Source: Chryseobacterium sp. S0630
Lineage (GTDB): Bacteria > Bacteroidota > Bacteroidia > Flavobacteriales > Weeksellaceae
Reading direction: 5' to 3'
Assembly (NCBI RefSeq): GCF_024158915.1
Contig: NZ_JAMZGF010000028.1
Location: 1-61,103, forward strand
DNA: 61,103 bases
This document shows positions 44,192 through 52,908 of the stretch, one piece after another. Each line of letters begins with the position of its first letter. Positions within the stretch are counted from its first letter, which is position 1. A model generated the notes under the pieces. That model saw only the letters and a program-made list of their open reading frames with translations. It was not told the DNA's origin and made no database searches. The translations under genes and the position numbers were made by a program.

Positions 44192-46078
44192 TTAGCCTCT
44201 ATATTCCTTGATTTTTTCCTGAATTTCATCAATGATTTTTTCATCATCAATGGTGGACGGAATCTGAAAATCTTTTCCGTCAAGCAGTGTTCGGATCAGT
44301 TTTCTTAATATCTTTCCCGATCTTGTCTTAGGCAAGCGTTTGACAACCATTACATTTTTCAGAAAAGCCACTGCTCCGATTTTGTTGCGGACCATCTGAA
44401 TGATATCTTTTTCAATGTCTTCTTCAGAGATAGCTGAACCGTTTTTCAAAACAACCGTGGCAAAAGGAACCTGTCCTTTTAAATCATCATCAATACCTAC
44501 CACCGCACATTCTGCAACATCGGGATGGGATGAAACAATTTCTTCCATTTCAGAAGTGGAAAGCCTGTGCCCCGCTACATTGATCACATCATCCACTCTT
44601 CCTGTAATGAAAATATAGCCATCCTCATCCTGAATGGCACCATCTCCAGAAAAATAATATCCTTTGTACTGAGACAGATAGCTGCTTTCAAAACGGCCGT
44701 AATCTTTCCATATTCCAAGCATGGCACCGGGTGGAAGAGGAAGTTTGATTACCAGATAACCTTCATGGTGAGGATCGAGTTCCAATCCGTTTTCATCAAA
44801 GATTTTAATGTCATATCCTGGAACAGGTTTCCCAGCTGATGCTCTTTTGATCTGATAACTTTCATCGTGAGTCAGCAATCCAAGCATAGGCCAGCCGGAT
44901 TCTGTCTGCCACCAGTGATCTATTGCGGGAACACCAATATGTTTTGCAAACCAGTCCAAAGTGGCTACATCACATCTTTCACCAGCCAGAAACTGTTTTT
45001 TGAAATGCGAGAGGTCATATTTTTTTACCAGTTCTCCGTTGGGATCTTCTTTTTTAATCGCTCTGATGGCGGTAGGAGCCGTAAACATCACCGAAATTTT
45101 ATATTCCGAAATAATTCTCCAGAAAGTACCTGCATCTGGAGTCATGATGGGTTTTCCTTCAAAAATTATCGTTGTATTTCTGTTGATTAATGGTCCGTAC
45201 ACGGAAAAACTGTGCCCTACGGCCCATCCAAAGTCTGAAGCTGCCCAATAGGTTTCTCCTGGTTCTACACCATAAACATAATTCATTGAGAACTGTAATG
45301 CCGTAGCATAACCTCCGGTATCACGAACAATACCTTTAGGCTTTCCGGTAGTTCCCGAGGTGTAAAGCAAATAAAGCGGATGAGTAGATTCTACAGAAAT
45401 ACAGTCTGCTGGAGTAGATTTTTCTACCAGTTCTTCATAATCAATCAATCCTTCGAACATTTCATCTTGATTATCTACTAATTTTCTGTTGTATACAATG
45501 ATATTGTCTACTTTATCCTGTGCCAGTTCAATTGCTTTTTCTACCAACGGCAGATAAGGGATTCTTTTGGCAATTTCCACACCGGCTGTAGCGGTAATTA
45601 AAACTTTAGGTTTGCAGTCATCAATTCTCACAACAAGCTCATGTGGAGCAAAGCCTCCAAAAACCACATTATGAATAACCCCGATTCTTGCGCAAGCCAG
45701 CATAGCAAAAAGCGTCTGCGGAATCATAGGCATATAAATAACAGCAGTGTCTCCCTTTTTTAATCCCAGAGAAACCAATCCTCCTGCCAGTTTTGAGATT
45801 TCTTCTTTTGCCTGATGGAAAGTATAGGTTTTCTTCTGATGGGTTACAGGAGAATCGTAAACAATTGCTAACTGATCCCCGAAACCGTCTTCAATGTGTT
45901 TGTCAATACACAAATAACACATATTGAGTTTTCCGTCAGAAAACCATTGTGGGTAATCGTTTTCCCCATTTGAAAGAATCTGTTGTGGAAATTCAAACCA
46001 TTTGATTTCTTCTGCTTGTTTTTTCCAGAAGTCTTCTTTGTTTTCTATGCTTTGTTTAAATAAGGTATCTGTATTCAT
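44192..46078 (-). CDS. Propionyl-CoA synthetase-like acyl-CoA synthetase (PrpE/ACSS3 type)
   Basis: 628 aa from ATG 46078; an ATG at 46117 (13 residues more) is possible, but its upstream side is repeat DNA. Same fold as Acs: YTSGTTGKPKGIV, the PrpE-like LAGERCD and HWWQTESGWP, YFSGDGAIQDEDGYIFITGRVDD, and KTRSGKILRKLIR. The GWP after TESG, instead of GGI, marks the propionyl/ACSS3 branch. Likely activates propionate, perhaps acetate too. It lies between the response regulator and acs on the same strand. Confidence 0.85.
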   Translation of the reverse strand: MNTDTLFKQSIENKEDFWKKQAEEIKWFEFPQQILSNGENDYPQWFSDGKLNMCYLCIDKHIEDGFGDQLAIVYDSPVTHQKKTYTFHQAKEEISKLAGGLVSLGLKKGDTAVIYMPMIPQTLFAMLACARIGVIHNVVFGGFAPHELVVRIDDCKPKVLITATAGVEIAKRIPYLPLVEKAIELAQDKVDNIIVYNRKLVDNQDEMFEGLIDYEELVEKSTPADCISVESTHPLYLLYTSGTTGKPKGIVRDTGGYATALQFSMNYVYGVEPGETYWAASDFGWAVGHSFSVYGPLINRNTTIIFEGKPIMTPDAGTFWRIISEYKISVMFTAPTAIRAIKKEDPNGELVKKYDLSHFKKQFLAGERCDVATLDWFAKHIGVPAIDHWWQTESGWPMLGLLTHDESYQIKRASAGKPVPGYDIKIFDENGLELDPHHEGYLVIKLPLPPGAMLGIWKDYGRFESSYLSQYKGYYFSGDGAIQDEDGYIFITGRVDDVINVAGHRLSTSEMEEIVSSHPDVAECAVVGIDDDLKGQVPFATVVLKNGSAISEEDIEKDIIQMVRNKIGAVAFLKNVMVVKRLPKTRSGKILRKLIRTLLDGKDFQIPSTIDDEKIIDEIQEKIKEYRG

Positions 46079-46117
46079 ATCAATATCAAGGTCAATAGTT
46101 GTGTTGCGTATCTGCAT

Positions 46118-46158
46118 GTCATTGCGAGCCAAAGGCGAAGCAATATCTTAATGGTTTA
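46118..46158. repeat. Fused repeat remnants between response-regulator and synthetase genes
   Basis: gtcattgcgag...ggcgaagcaat (a very common bacterial palindrome) runs directly into tcttaatggttta, a lone end of the TTAAACCATTAAG family. Confidence 0.55.
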
Positions 46159-46167
46159 TTTGATGTG

Positions 46168-46527
46168 TCAAAACATCTCCTCAATCTGCTGCATCAGTTT
46201 CTTAATCGAGTAGGGTTTGGTAACGTAAGCATCTGCTCCCATTTCCAATCCTTTTTCAATATCTCTTGGATTGTTTTTAGCACTCAGAAAGATCACCTTG
46301 GTGTCTTTCATTCTTTCATCTTGTTTAATGAGATCGAGTGTGCTGTAACCATCAAGGTTAGGCATCATAATATCGAGAAGAATAACATCCGGAATCATTG
46401 TTTTCAGGAATTCAAGAACTTCTGTTCCGTCACGGGCGATATAGACATCGTATCCGTTTTTCTTAAAGCTGTATTCTAACGACATTAATATTTTGTGTTC
46501 GTCATCCGCAATAATTATCTTTCTCAT
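46168..46527 (-). CDS. Receiver-only response regulator
   Basis: 119 aa, a single CheY-like domain: acidic pair Asp8-Asp9, phospho-acceptor Asp52 (LLDIMMPNLDG), Ser82 and Lys104 (TKPYS). The chain stops right after the last receiver helix, so there is no DNA-binding or enzymatic output. It begins 9 bp after the sensor kinase stop and must be its partner. In proteobacterial CrbSR systems the partner has a LuxR-type HTH; here the signal must go to another protein by contact or phosphotransfer. Confidence 0.9.
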   Translation of the reverse strand: MRKIIIADDEHKILMSLEYSFKKNGYDVYIARDGTEVLEFLKTMIPDVILLDIMMPNLDGYSTLDLIKQDERMKDTKVIFLSAKNNPRDIEKGLEMGADAYVTKPYSIKKLMQQIEEMF

Positions 46528-46536
46528 AGGAAGGTT

Positions 46537-49242
46537 TTAATGGTGTTCAACTTCATTTGTAATCTCTTTTTTAGTTTTTTCAGGAAGGCTGATGGTGAAA
46601 GTTACACCCAATCCGCTGTTTTCTGCTTTTATATTTCCTCCGTGTGCCTGTACTATTTTTTTGGAAATGGCCAGTCCCAGTCCGCTTCCTGTAGGCTTTA
46701 AAATATTCTGGTTTTTGGACTGATAAAACTTGTCAAAAATCATTTCCAGATCCTCTTCCGGAATATGTTTTCCGGTATTGAAAATGGTAATTACCAACTC
46801 TTGGTCTTTTTCAAATAATTTAGTCTGGATTGTTCCCTGTTCTTCTGTGAATTTTAAGGCATTTCCCCAGATATTCTGAAACAGCTGAATCATTCTCGCT
46901 TCATCATATTCAAATATAAAATGATTCAGGAGATTAACTTCACTCAAATGAATATTTTTCTGCTGTATCAGATGAAGGAGAGGGTTTAATGCTTTTTTAT
47001 ACGTTTCAATAATGTTATTTTCCTGAATGTGTAAAGAGATTTCGCCATGCTGTAATTTGTCCAGATAAAGAATATCGTTGATGATTTCGCTTAATCTGTC
47101 AGATTCTGTAATGATATTGTTTAAAAACTCCTGTTTGATGTCAAAAGGAATATCATCATCATCGGCTAAAATTTCTCCGGCAGAGCGTATGGCAGTGATT
47201 GGAGTTCGGAGCTCATGCGCAACAGAGTCCAGGAAGTCGTCTTTTTGACGGTCTTTGATGATCAGACTTTCGTTAGCTGTTCTTAGGTCATCTGAGAGTT
47301 TTTGTAATTCTTCAGACTGTTCAGTAAGTTTTTTATTTAAGCTGATATTTTCTTTTGATTCTTCAAGGATATTTAAAACTTCTTTTAAAGATATTTTATC
47401 TTCTTTGGTTACTCCTTCGATCAGTATTTTTGCGGAAGCTGTACCGATTCTTCCGGCTAAAAGGTTTTCTGAAAATTTGATAAATCTTGAATCCGCAGTT
47501 TCAGTTTTTGAATCAATATTATATTTTAAATTAAAAATTCTTAAGGCTTGCTCTGTTTTATTTTTGCCTAAAAAACGTTCCAGAATATTCTGAATGTCTG
47601 AAATATAAGCTGTTCCACGCCAGATGAAAGCATTTTCATGATTCTGAATATATTTGTCAATATCTACATACAATTCAGCAAAGTTTCTCTCACGGTAATT
47701 TCCTTTTGAACTCACGGAAACAATAGTAAACAGACTTGTATTGACCAGCATTGACCAGAAAAAGATCTGCGGAATTCTCCCTAAATAAGGAATGGTAAAA
47801 AAGCCGAAAGCATCATACATTTCCCTGATTATTCCTTTGAATTCCTGATTGTAGGAAAAATAATACTGAGGAATAATTAATCCAAAATAACAGATCACTA
47901 ATCCGGCTAAAAGACCTGTAACAGCACCTTTATAACTTCCTCTTCTCCAGAATAAGGCCCCGAAAAATGCAGGAGCCAATTGTGCGATGACAACAAATGA
48001 AATTAATCCTACGGAATCCAGTGATGTTTTTAGAATGAAATATTTATAGAAGGCAAAAGCCATAATAATCAGGGCAAAAATGCTGAACTTTCTGATGTTG
48101 GTGATGCTTCTCGTATTTTTTTCTTCGCTTTCAGATTTTAATTTTCCCAGCAATCCGTATGGAATGATAAGGTTGTTGGAAAGCATGATGGATAAAGTAA
48201 TGGCAGAAATAATAATCATGGAAATACATGAGCTTAATCCACCAAGAAAAACAAGCACTGTGATTAAAGTATTATCAAAATGCTGTGGAATGAGAATAGA
48301 ATAGAACTCAGGATTTACTTTCTGTCCATCGAAAATTAATCTTCCTCCCCATGCAATCGGGAAAATGAATATGGTAAAAATTAAAAGATAAAGCGGGAAA
48401 AACCAAATGGCTGTTCTGATATGCTTTTCCTGTCTGTTTTCTACAATTGCAGTGTGGAACTGTCTCGGAAGAATGCAGATCGCTGTGGCGGAAATCATAC
48501 AGAGAACCATCCAGTTCATGGCTCCTTCAATTCCGTTGAATGTATTTTTTTCTTTAAAATCTTCGAACTTACTTGCCTTCTCATAAATATCAGAGAATCC
48601 ATCAAAAGCATAATAAATAACGAAAAGTCCAAGAATAATGATAAAAAATAGTTTCAAAAAACTTTCCAGAGCAATGGCGGAGATAATTCCCAGCCTTTTT
48701 TCCGAAGCATCCACGTATCGTGTTCCGTAATAAGAGGAAAATAGTGCAATTAAAACCACTACAAAAGTTGCATTGTCCGTTAGAATATCTTTAGACATAG
48801 GTGTTTCTGTCACCAAATGAAAGGTTTCAGAAATAGCTTTGATCTGCAGTCCGATATAAGGAACTATGGCCAGAAGGCAGACTACTGTGATAATTGCACT
48901 CAGGCTTCTGCTGTTACCGTATCTCAATGAAATGAAATCGGCAAGGCTGCTTATTTTATTGACTCTTGAAATTCTTACAATCCAGGTATTGATGTAGATC
49001 CACGCCGGAATAATCATAATAGGGCCAATATAAATCGGAAGATAGTTTAATCCGCTTGTAGCTGCCACGCCAATACTTCCATAATAGGTCCATGCAGTAC
49101 AATATACTGCAAGAGACAAAGCGTAGATATATGGATTGTTGATCCATACTTTACTCCTTTTCTTCTCTGCCAGATGAGCAACTAAGAAAAGAAGAGCCAG
49201 GTAAAACAGAACAACAAAAAATAAAGCGAAACTACTCATCAT
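46537..49242 (-). CDS. SLC5 symporter-histidine kinase fusion (CrbS/CbrA-like sensor)
   Basis: 901 aa. Residues 1-505 are a 13-helix sodium/solute symporter of the PutP/ActP fold. Residues about 525-615 are a STAC domain (LLAGRIGTASAKIL). A coiled coil (625-665) leads to the kinase: His676 in SVAHELRTPI, N-box Asn794 in NIWGNALKFTE and G-box GSGLGLAI (852-859). CrbS-type proteins sense or carry a small substrate such as acetate and control acs. ATG 49242 or 49239; both overlap the end of the 64-aa gene, so translation is coupled. Followed by its receiver and two acyl-CoA synthetases. Confidence 0.9.
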   Translation of the reverse strand: MMSSFALFFVVLFYLALLFLVAHLAEKKRSKVWINNPYIYALSLAVYCTAWTYYGSIGVAATSGLNYLPIYIGPIMIIPAWIYINTWIVRISRVNKISSLADFISLRYGNSRSLSAIITVVCLLAIVPYIGLQIKAISETFHLVTETPMSKDILTDNATFVVVLIALFSSYYGTRYVDASEKRLGIISAIALESFLKLFFIIILGLFVIYYAFDGFSDIYEKASKFEDFKEKNTFNGIEGAMNWMVLCMISATAICILPRQFHTAIVENRQEKHIRTAIWFFPLYLLIFTIFIFPIAWGGRLIFDGQKVNPEFYSILIPQHFDNTLITVLVFLGGLSSCISMIIISAITLSIMLSNNLIIPYGLLGKLKSESEEKNTRSITNIRKFSIFALIIMAFAFYKYFILKTSLDSVGLISFVVIAQLAPAFFGALFWRRGSYKGAVTGLLAGLVICYFGLIIPQYYFSYNQEFKGIIREMYDAFGFFTIPYLGRIPQIFFWSMLVNTSLFTIVSVSSKGNYRERNFAELYVDIDKYIQNHENAFIWRGTAYISDIQNILERFLGKNKTEQALRIFNLKYNIDSKTETADSRFIKFSENLLAGRIGTASAKILIEGVTKEDKISLKEVLNILEESKENISLNKKLTEQSEELQKLSDDLRTANESLIIKDRQKDDFLDSVAHELRTPITAIRSAGEILADDDDIPFDIKQEFLNNIITESDRLSEIINDILYLDKLQHGEISLHIQENNIIETYKKALNPLLHLIQQKNIHLSEVNLLNHFIFEYDEARMIQLFQNIWGNALKFTEEQGTIQTKLFEKDQELVITIFNTGKHIPEEDLEMIFDKFYQSKNQNILKPTGSGLGLAISKKIVQAHGGNIKAENSGLGVTFTISLPEKTKKEITNEVEHH

Positions 49243-49426
49243 GCCTTTTTACAATTACAAAAGAAATCACAATGGAGATCATCCAGATCACGAACAGATA
49301 GATCAGGATCATAGGATAGCCCAAGACTTCCCTCTCACTGTTGAAAAGCAATGAAATAGGAATACTGAAAGCAATCATAAGCCCTACACTCAGTATGATA
49401 AGTTTTTGCTCGTGTCTTTTTTTCAT
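49232..49426 (-). CDS. Small two-helix membrane protein linked to the sensor kinase
   Basis: 64 aa: basic start (MKKRHEQK), helix 9-28, a short loop with Glu-Arg-Glu-Val-Leu-Gly-Tyr-Pro, helix 38-58, basic end. It overlaps the start of the SLC5-kinase gene by 8-11 bp. Its size and layout resemble the small companion proteins that accompany some PutP/PanF-type symporters, so it could be a subunit of the transporter-like sensor. No firm family name. Confidence 0.7.
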   Translation of the reverse strand: MKKRHEQKLIILSVGLMIAFSIPISLLFNSEREVLGYPMILIYLFVIWMISIVISFVIVKRHDE

Positions 49427-49488
49427 AAATGATTTTTAATAAAAGATAATTGATGAATCACTGCATTCATCAATTATCTCTATTGTTT

Positions 49489-49716
49489 TTAAATTTTATC
49501 GTCAGAATATTCTCCTTTTAAGGCATAATAACCGAAAATGGCCATTCCGCCTGAGATAATCGGCATCAGCACAAAAAGAATGATGATGCCAAAAACCAGA
49601 TCTTCCTGTTTTCCGGATGCGATTTTTGGTATTCCCAATACCGTAATTCCGAAATAGCCTACAATTACTGCTATTGCAATCCAGAGAATGCCTAATATTT
49701 TTTTTAGTCCGTTCAT
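49489..49716 (-). CDS. Small two-helix membrane protein (75 aa)
   Basis: Two hydrophobic helices (5-27 and 40-65) around a Lys-Gln-Glu-Asp loop, with an acidic tail. Forty-three bp after the MHS transporter and 62 bp before the 64-aa gene, same strand. The regular position suggests a part of the transport or sensing unit; function unknown. Confidence 0.65.
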   Translation of the reverse strand: MNGLKKILGILWIAIAVIVGYFGITVLGIPKIASGKQEDLVFGIIILFVLMPIISGGMAIFGYYALKGEYSDDKI

Positions 49717-49759
49717 TTTAGTTGTTTTAAAATTAATAAAAATTTGAGTGATTCAGTAC

Positions 49760-51340
49760 CTAATCGTGAAGATTATTGTTCTTATTTTTAAGATAAAATA
49801 ATCCGATGATCAAACACACTGTAGCGACTCCAATCGGATACCAAAGCCCTTCCAGATACCATGTCGCATGTCCTGCTTCTTTTCCTGTGGTTACCAGATA
49901 AGTTGCTACCGCCGGAAGAAGTCCACCGAAGACTCCGTTCCCAATATGGTAAGGCAATGACATTGAAGTGTAACGGATTCTCACAGGGAACATTTCGACA
50001 AGGAAAGCAGCGATTGGTCCATATACCATAGTCACAAATATCACTTGAATGAATACAAGGAAGATAAGATACCATTTGGTGTCATCACTTAATTTTAAAC
50101 TTTGAGAAACTTTGGCTTCCTCAGCTTTTCCGTCTTTCATGACAACTCCTGCAGGCGACCAGTGAACAATACTGTCTTTTTTGATTAAGGTTCCATCGGT
50201 ATAAAGAGTTTCTTTGTGAAAAGTAACTAAACTGTCTGTTGCAATATCATTGTGGATTTTTGCCGTTCTTTTTTCGGTAATCCCGTTGGCTGCAACCGTT
50301 TTATTTTCGAGGTTGACACTCTTGAACATGCTGTCATAAATGGGTCTGTAGGCTAAAATAGCAACTAACATTCCGGTCATCATCACCGCTTTTCTTCCGA
50401 TTTTATCAGATAGCCATCCGAAGAATACAAAAAAAGGTGTTCCTAAAAATAAAGCCGTTGCCATCAATGAATCCACTTGTGCAGATTCTACATTCATTAC
50501 TTTTTGAAGGAAACTCATCGCATAGAACTGCCCTGTATACCAGATTACCCCTTGTCCCATCGCTGCTCCGAATAAAGCCAATAGGACAAACTTGAAGTTA
50601 TATTTATTTCCAAAACTTTCTTTTAAAGGATTTTTAGAGGTTTTACCTTCGCTTTTGGCTTTCGCAAAAAGAGGAGATTCCTTCATATTCTTTCTGATGA
50701 TGTAAGATACAGCAACCATTAGAATAGAAATCCAGAATGGAACTCTCCATCCCCAGGTATCGAATTCTTCTGCAGACAGCGTTGTCTTAGTGATGAGAAT
50801 GACAATTAATGAAATGAAAAGTCCGGCTGTTGCAGTCGTCTGAATCCATGAAGTCCAGTATCCACGGCGATGAGGTTGGGCATATTCTGCAACATACGTG
50901 GCTGCACCTCCATATTCACCTCCTAAAGCAAGTCCTTGAAGTAACCTCAAGATTAAAACTAGAACGGGAGCCATAAAGCCAATGGTTTCATAACTTGGAA
51001 TACATCCGATCAGGAATGTAGAAAATCCCATAATCAGTAAAGTAACAAGGAAAGTGTATTTTCTTCCGATAATATCTCCCAGTCTCCCGAAAAATAATGC
51101 TCCGAAAGGCCTTACCACAAATCCGGCAGCAAAAGTTGCCAAAGTAGATAAAAAGGCAGCTGTAGGATTGTCAGCAGGGAAAAATTTGGTAGCTAAAACA
51201 ACGGCCAAACTTCCAAAAATGTAGAAGTCATACCATTCTATTAATGTTCCAAGGGATGAGGCGGTGATCACGCTCCAGATGGTGCGGTTTTTCTGCCTGT
51301 CGGTCATATTTTCGTAGGTTTCGTGATGATTTTCACTCAT
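49760..51340 (-). CDS. MHS-family (metabolite:H+ symporter) MFS transporter
   Basis: 526 aa. Family marks: SSLGTLIEWYDFYIFGSLA (helix 1), FGALFFGRLGDIIGRKYTF (motif A) and LQGLALGGEYGGAATYVAEYA. Relatives carry carboxylates such as citrate, alpha-ketoglutarate, shikimate and propionate, which fits the locus. Unlike standard members (about 430 aa), it has an extra polar segment of about 85 residues (335-420) between helices 9 and 10, predicted on the periplasmic side. Preceded by a repeat element and the porin gene. Confidence 0.85.
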   Translation of the reverse strand: MSENHHETYENMTDRQKNRTIWSVITASSLGTLIEWYDFYIFGSLAVVLATKFFPADNPTAAFLSTLATFAAGFVVRPFGALFFGRLGDIIGRKYTFLVTLLIMGFSTFLIGCIPSYETIGFMAPVLVLILRLLQGLALGGEYGGAATYVAEYAQPHRRGYWTSWIQTTATAGLFISLIVILITKTTLSAEEFDTWGWRVPFWISILMVAVSYIIRKNMKESPLFAKAKSEGKTSKNPLKESFGNKYNFKFVLLALFGAAMGQGVIWYTGQFYAMSFLQKVMNVESAQVDSLMATALFLGTPFFVFFGWLSDKIGRKAVMMTGMLVAILAYRPIYDSMFKSVNLENKTVAANGITEKRTAKIHNDIATDSLVTFHKETLYTDGTLIKKDSIVHWSPAGVVMKDGKAEEAKVSQSLKLSDDTKWYLIFLVFIQVIFVTMVYGPIAAFLVEMFPVRIRYTSMSLPYHIGNGVFGGLLPAVATYLVTTGKEAGHATWYLEGLWYPIGVATVCLIIGLFYLKNKNNNLHD

Positions 51341-51386
51341 ATCGATTAGTTTTTGATGTTAGTGGAATAGGATTTAATTTGAAATT

Positions 51387-51526
51387 GTTTTAAACCATTA
51401 AGGGTTTTTAAGGGGTTAAGACTAATTAAGATTATAGCTAAAGCATTTTATTCAGCGGTATACTTTATCCATCTTTGGTGGAGCTTAACATATCTTAATT
51501 TCTTTACTCTATCTTAATGGTTCAGA
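51387..51526. repeat. TTAAACCATTAAG-family element, copy 5
   Basis: Left end gttttaaaccattaagg, right end tatcttaatggttcaga. The interior catctttggtggagcttaac corresponds to the words in the copies at 61-199 and 44028. It fills the 188-bp gap between the porin and MHS transporter genes. Confidence 0.8.
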
Positions 51527-51528
51527 TT

Positions 51529-52908
51529 TTATAGGTAGATTTGAAACTGTACAATGAATTCTCCTTTAGAAGAAGGGCTTTCTGTAGGACTTGTATAAAC
51601 AGGTCTTGTTGAATATTGTGTGGTTATTTTTGCATGATGTCCGTCTATGAACCAGTTGGCTCCCACATCAAACTGTGATGAAGATTTATCGAAAGCCTCA
51701 AAACTTTTGTGCGTATAAGCGGCAAAAGGTTGTATTCTGATTTTTGGCTTTTCTGCCTGACTTGGTAATAGTAAACCAGCCTGTGCGTAGATAATATTAC
51801 CTGTTCCGATGGTCGGTTGTAGATTTCCTGGTCCTGCAATGGCTTTATTGCCGATGAAATTAGGATCTGATGCCCCAATATTCATCGTTCCCAGATTTCT
51901 TACATAGTTGGGGCCGAAATTGTAATTATAATATCCTGCATATGCTGAAACGGCCATCTTGTTTTTCGCTTCTCCCAAAGGAATGTCTGCGAAAGCATCT
52001 ACTGCGAAAAGAGTGATGTCATGCTTTTCAATATTTGAATTGACGGAAGTTCTTGTTCCATCAGCCTGATGATAAAAACCGGCTCCTACATTGAATACTT
52101 TTTTCGTTCCCAGGTAAGACCCTACTTTGAAAGGCAGTGTATTGGATTCTTCATCAAGGAATTGATATTCAACATATCCTGCCTTTGAGAAACTTGGGTT
52201 TCCGTTGTTATCTACGGCTACAGCTTTTGAAGGATCTGTTACATTCACAGGAATAAGATCTGTGGAGAAAGGTTTGTTTAAGCTGAAACGATACTCCAGT
52301 TTTCCGTATTTTCCTTTAGCAAACATTCCCAGTTGTCTTGCAAACTGGTCGGAATTGTCAATCAGTGGCCATGAAAAAACAGGAGAATCTAATGTGAGGA
52401 AATTAAGCGTAGAAGCCATAGTCATACGGGAAAGTCCCATATAGTAATGAAGTCCCGCCCCTAAAGTTAAACTGAATTTTCCTGCTTCTCCAGGTAAAAT
52501 AACTGCGTATTCGTTCCAGGCATCATGAAAAAATAACTGGGTTTTCTTTCCGTTTCCATAACCGCCTGTGCCTGAAGTTCCTGAAGCGCCACCGTTAATG
52601 AATGTCTGATTGTTGATTCCGAAATGAAGGAGAATCATGTATCTTTTAGAAATTTGAGCATACGTTAAAGCACGTAATCGTCTGTTTCCCAGGCTCCATG
52701 AATTGTCGGTAGGTTCGCCTCCTACCATAGTTCCGGGGTTCATGGAAGTGTTTCTTAGCCAAAACTGGTCCCATAAAATAAATCTGACGAATTTATCACC
52801 GTTTTGGTTGAGGTTAATTTTTAAGCCATTGCCATAATCAGGAGAGCCTTGTGAGTAGGCAGAACTGCTGATTAAGGCTAATCCAATGAATGTAAGTAAT
52901 TTCTTCAT
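51529..52908 (-). CDS. Outer-membrane porin-like protein
   Basis: 459 aa. Signal peptide 1-19 (SSSAYSQ). The remainder is a beta-barrel pattern of alternating hydrophobics with Gly/Asn-rich loops, ending in a strand with a terminal Leu (VQFQIYL), as in barrels inserted by the BAM machine. No OmpA or TonB features. First gene of the acetate locus, so it probably admits the carboxylate substrate. Similar genes are annotated simply as porin in flavobacteria. Confidence 0.75.
   Translation of the reverse strand: MKKLLTFIGLALISSSAYSQGSPDYGNGLKINLNQNGDKFVRFILWDQFWLRNTSMNPGTMVGGEPTDNSWSLGNRRLRALTYAQISKRYMILLHFGINNQTFINGGASGTSGTGGYGNGKKTQLFFHDAWNEYAVILPGEAGKFSLTLGAGLHYYMGLSRMTMASTLNFLTLDSPVFSWPLIDNSDQFARQLGMFAKGKYGKLEYRFSLNKPFSTDLIPVNVTDPSKAVAVDNNGNPSFSKAGYVEYQFLDEESNTLPFKVGSYLGTKKVFNVGAGFYHQADGTRTSVNSNIEKHDITLFAVDAFADIPLGEAKNKMAVSAYAGYYNYNFGPNYVRNLGTMNIGASDPNFIGNKAIAGPGNLQPTIGTGNIIYAQAGLLLPSQAEKPKIRIQPFAAYTHKSFEAFDKSSSQFDVGANWFIDGHHAKITTQYSTRPVYTSPTESPSSKGEFIVQFQIYL

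Noticed and set aside
44367..45251. Several plus-strand open frames of 70-107 codons opposite the propionyl-CoA synthetase gene.
   Set aside because: They are antisense shadows of a well-conserved enzyme gene and have no recognisable domains.
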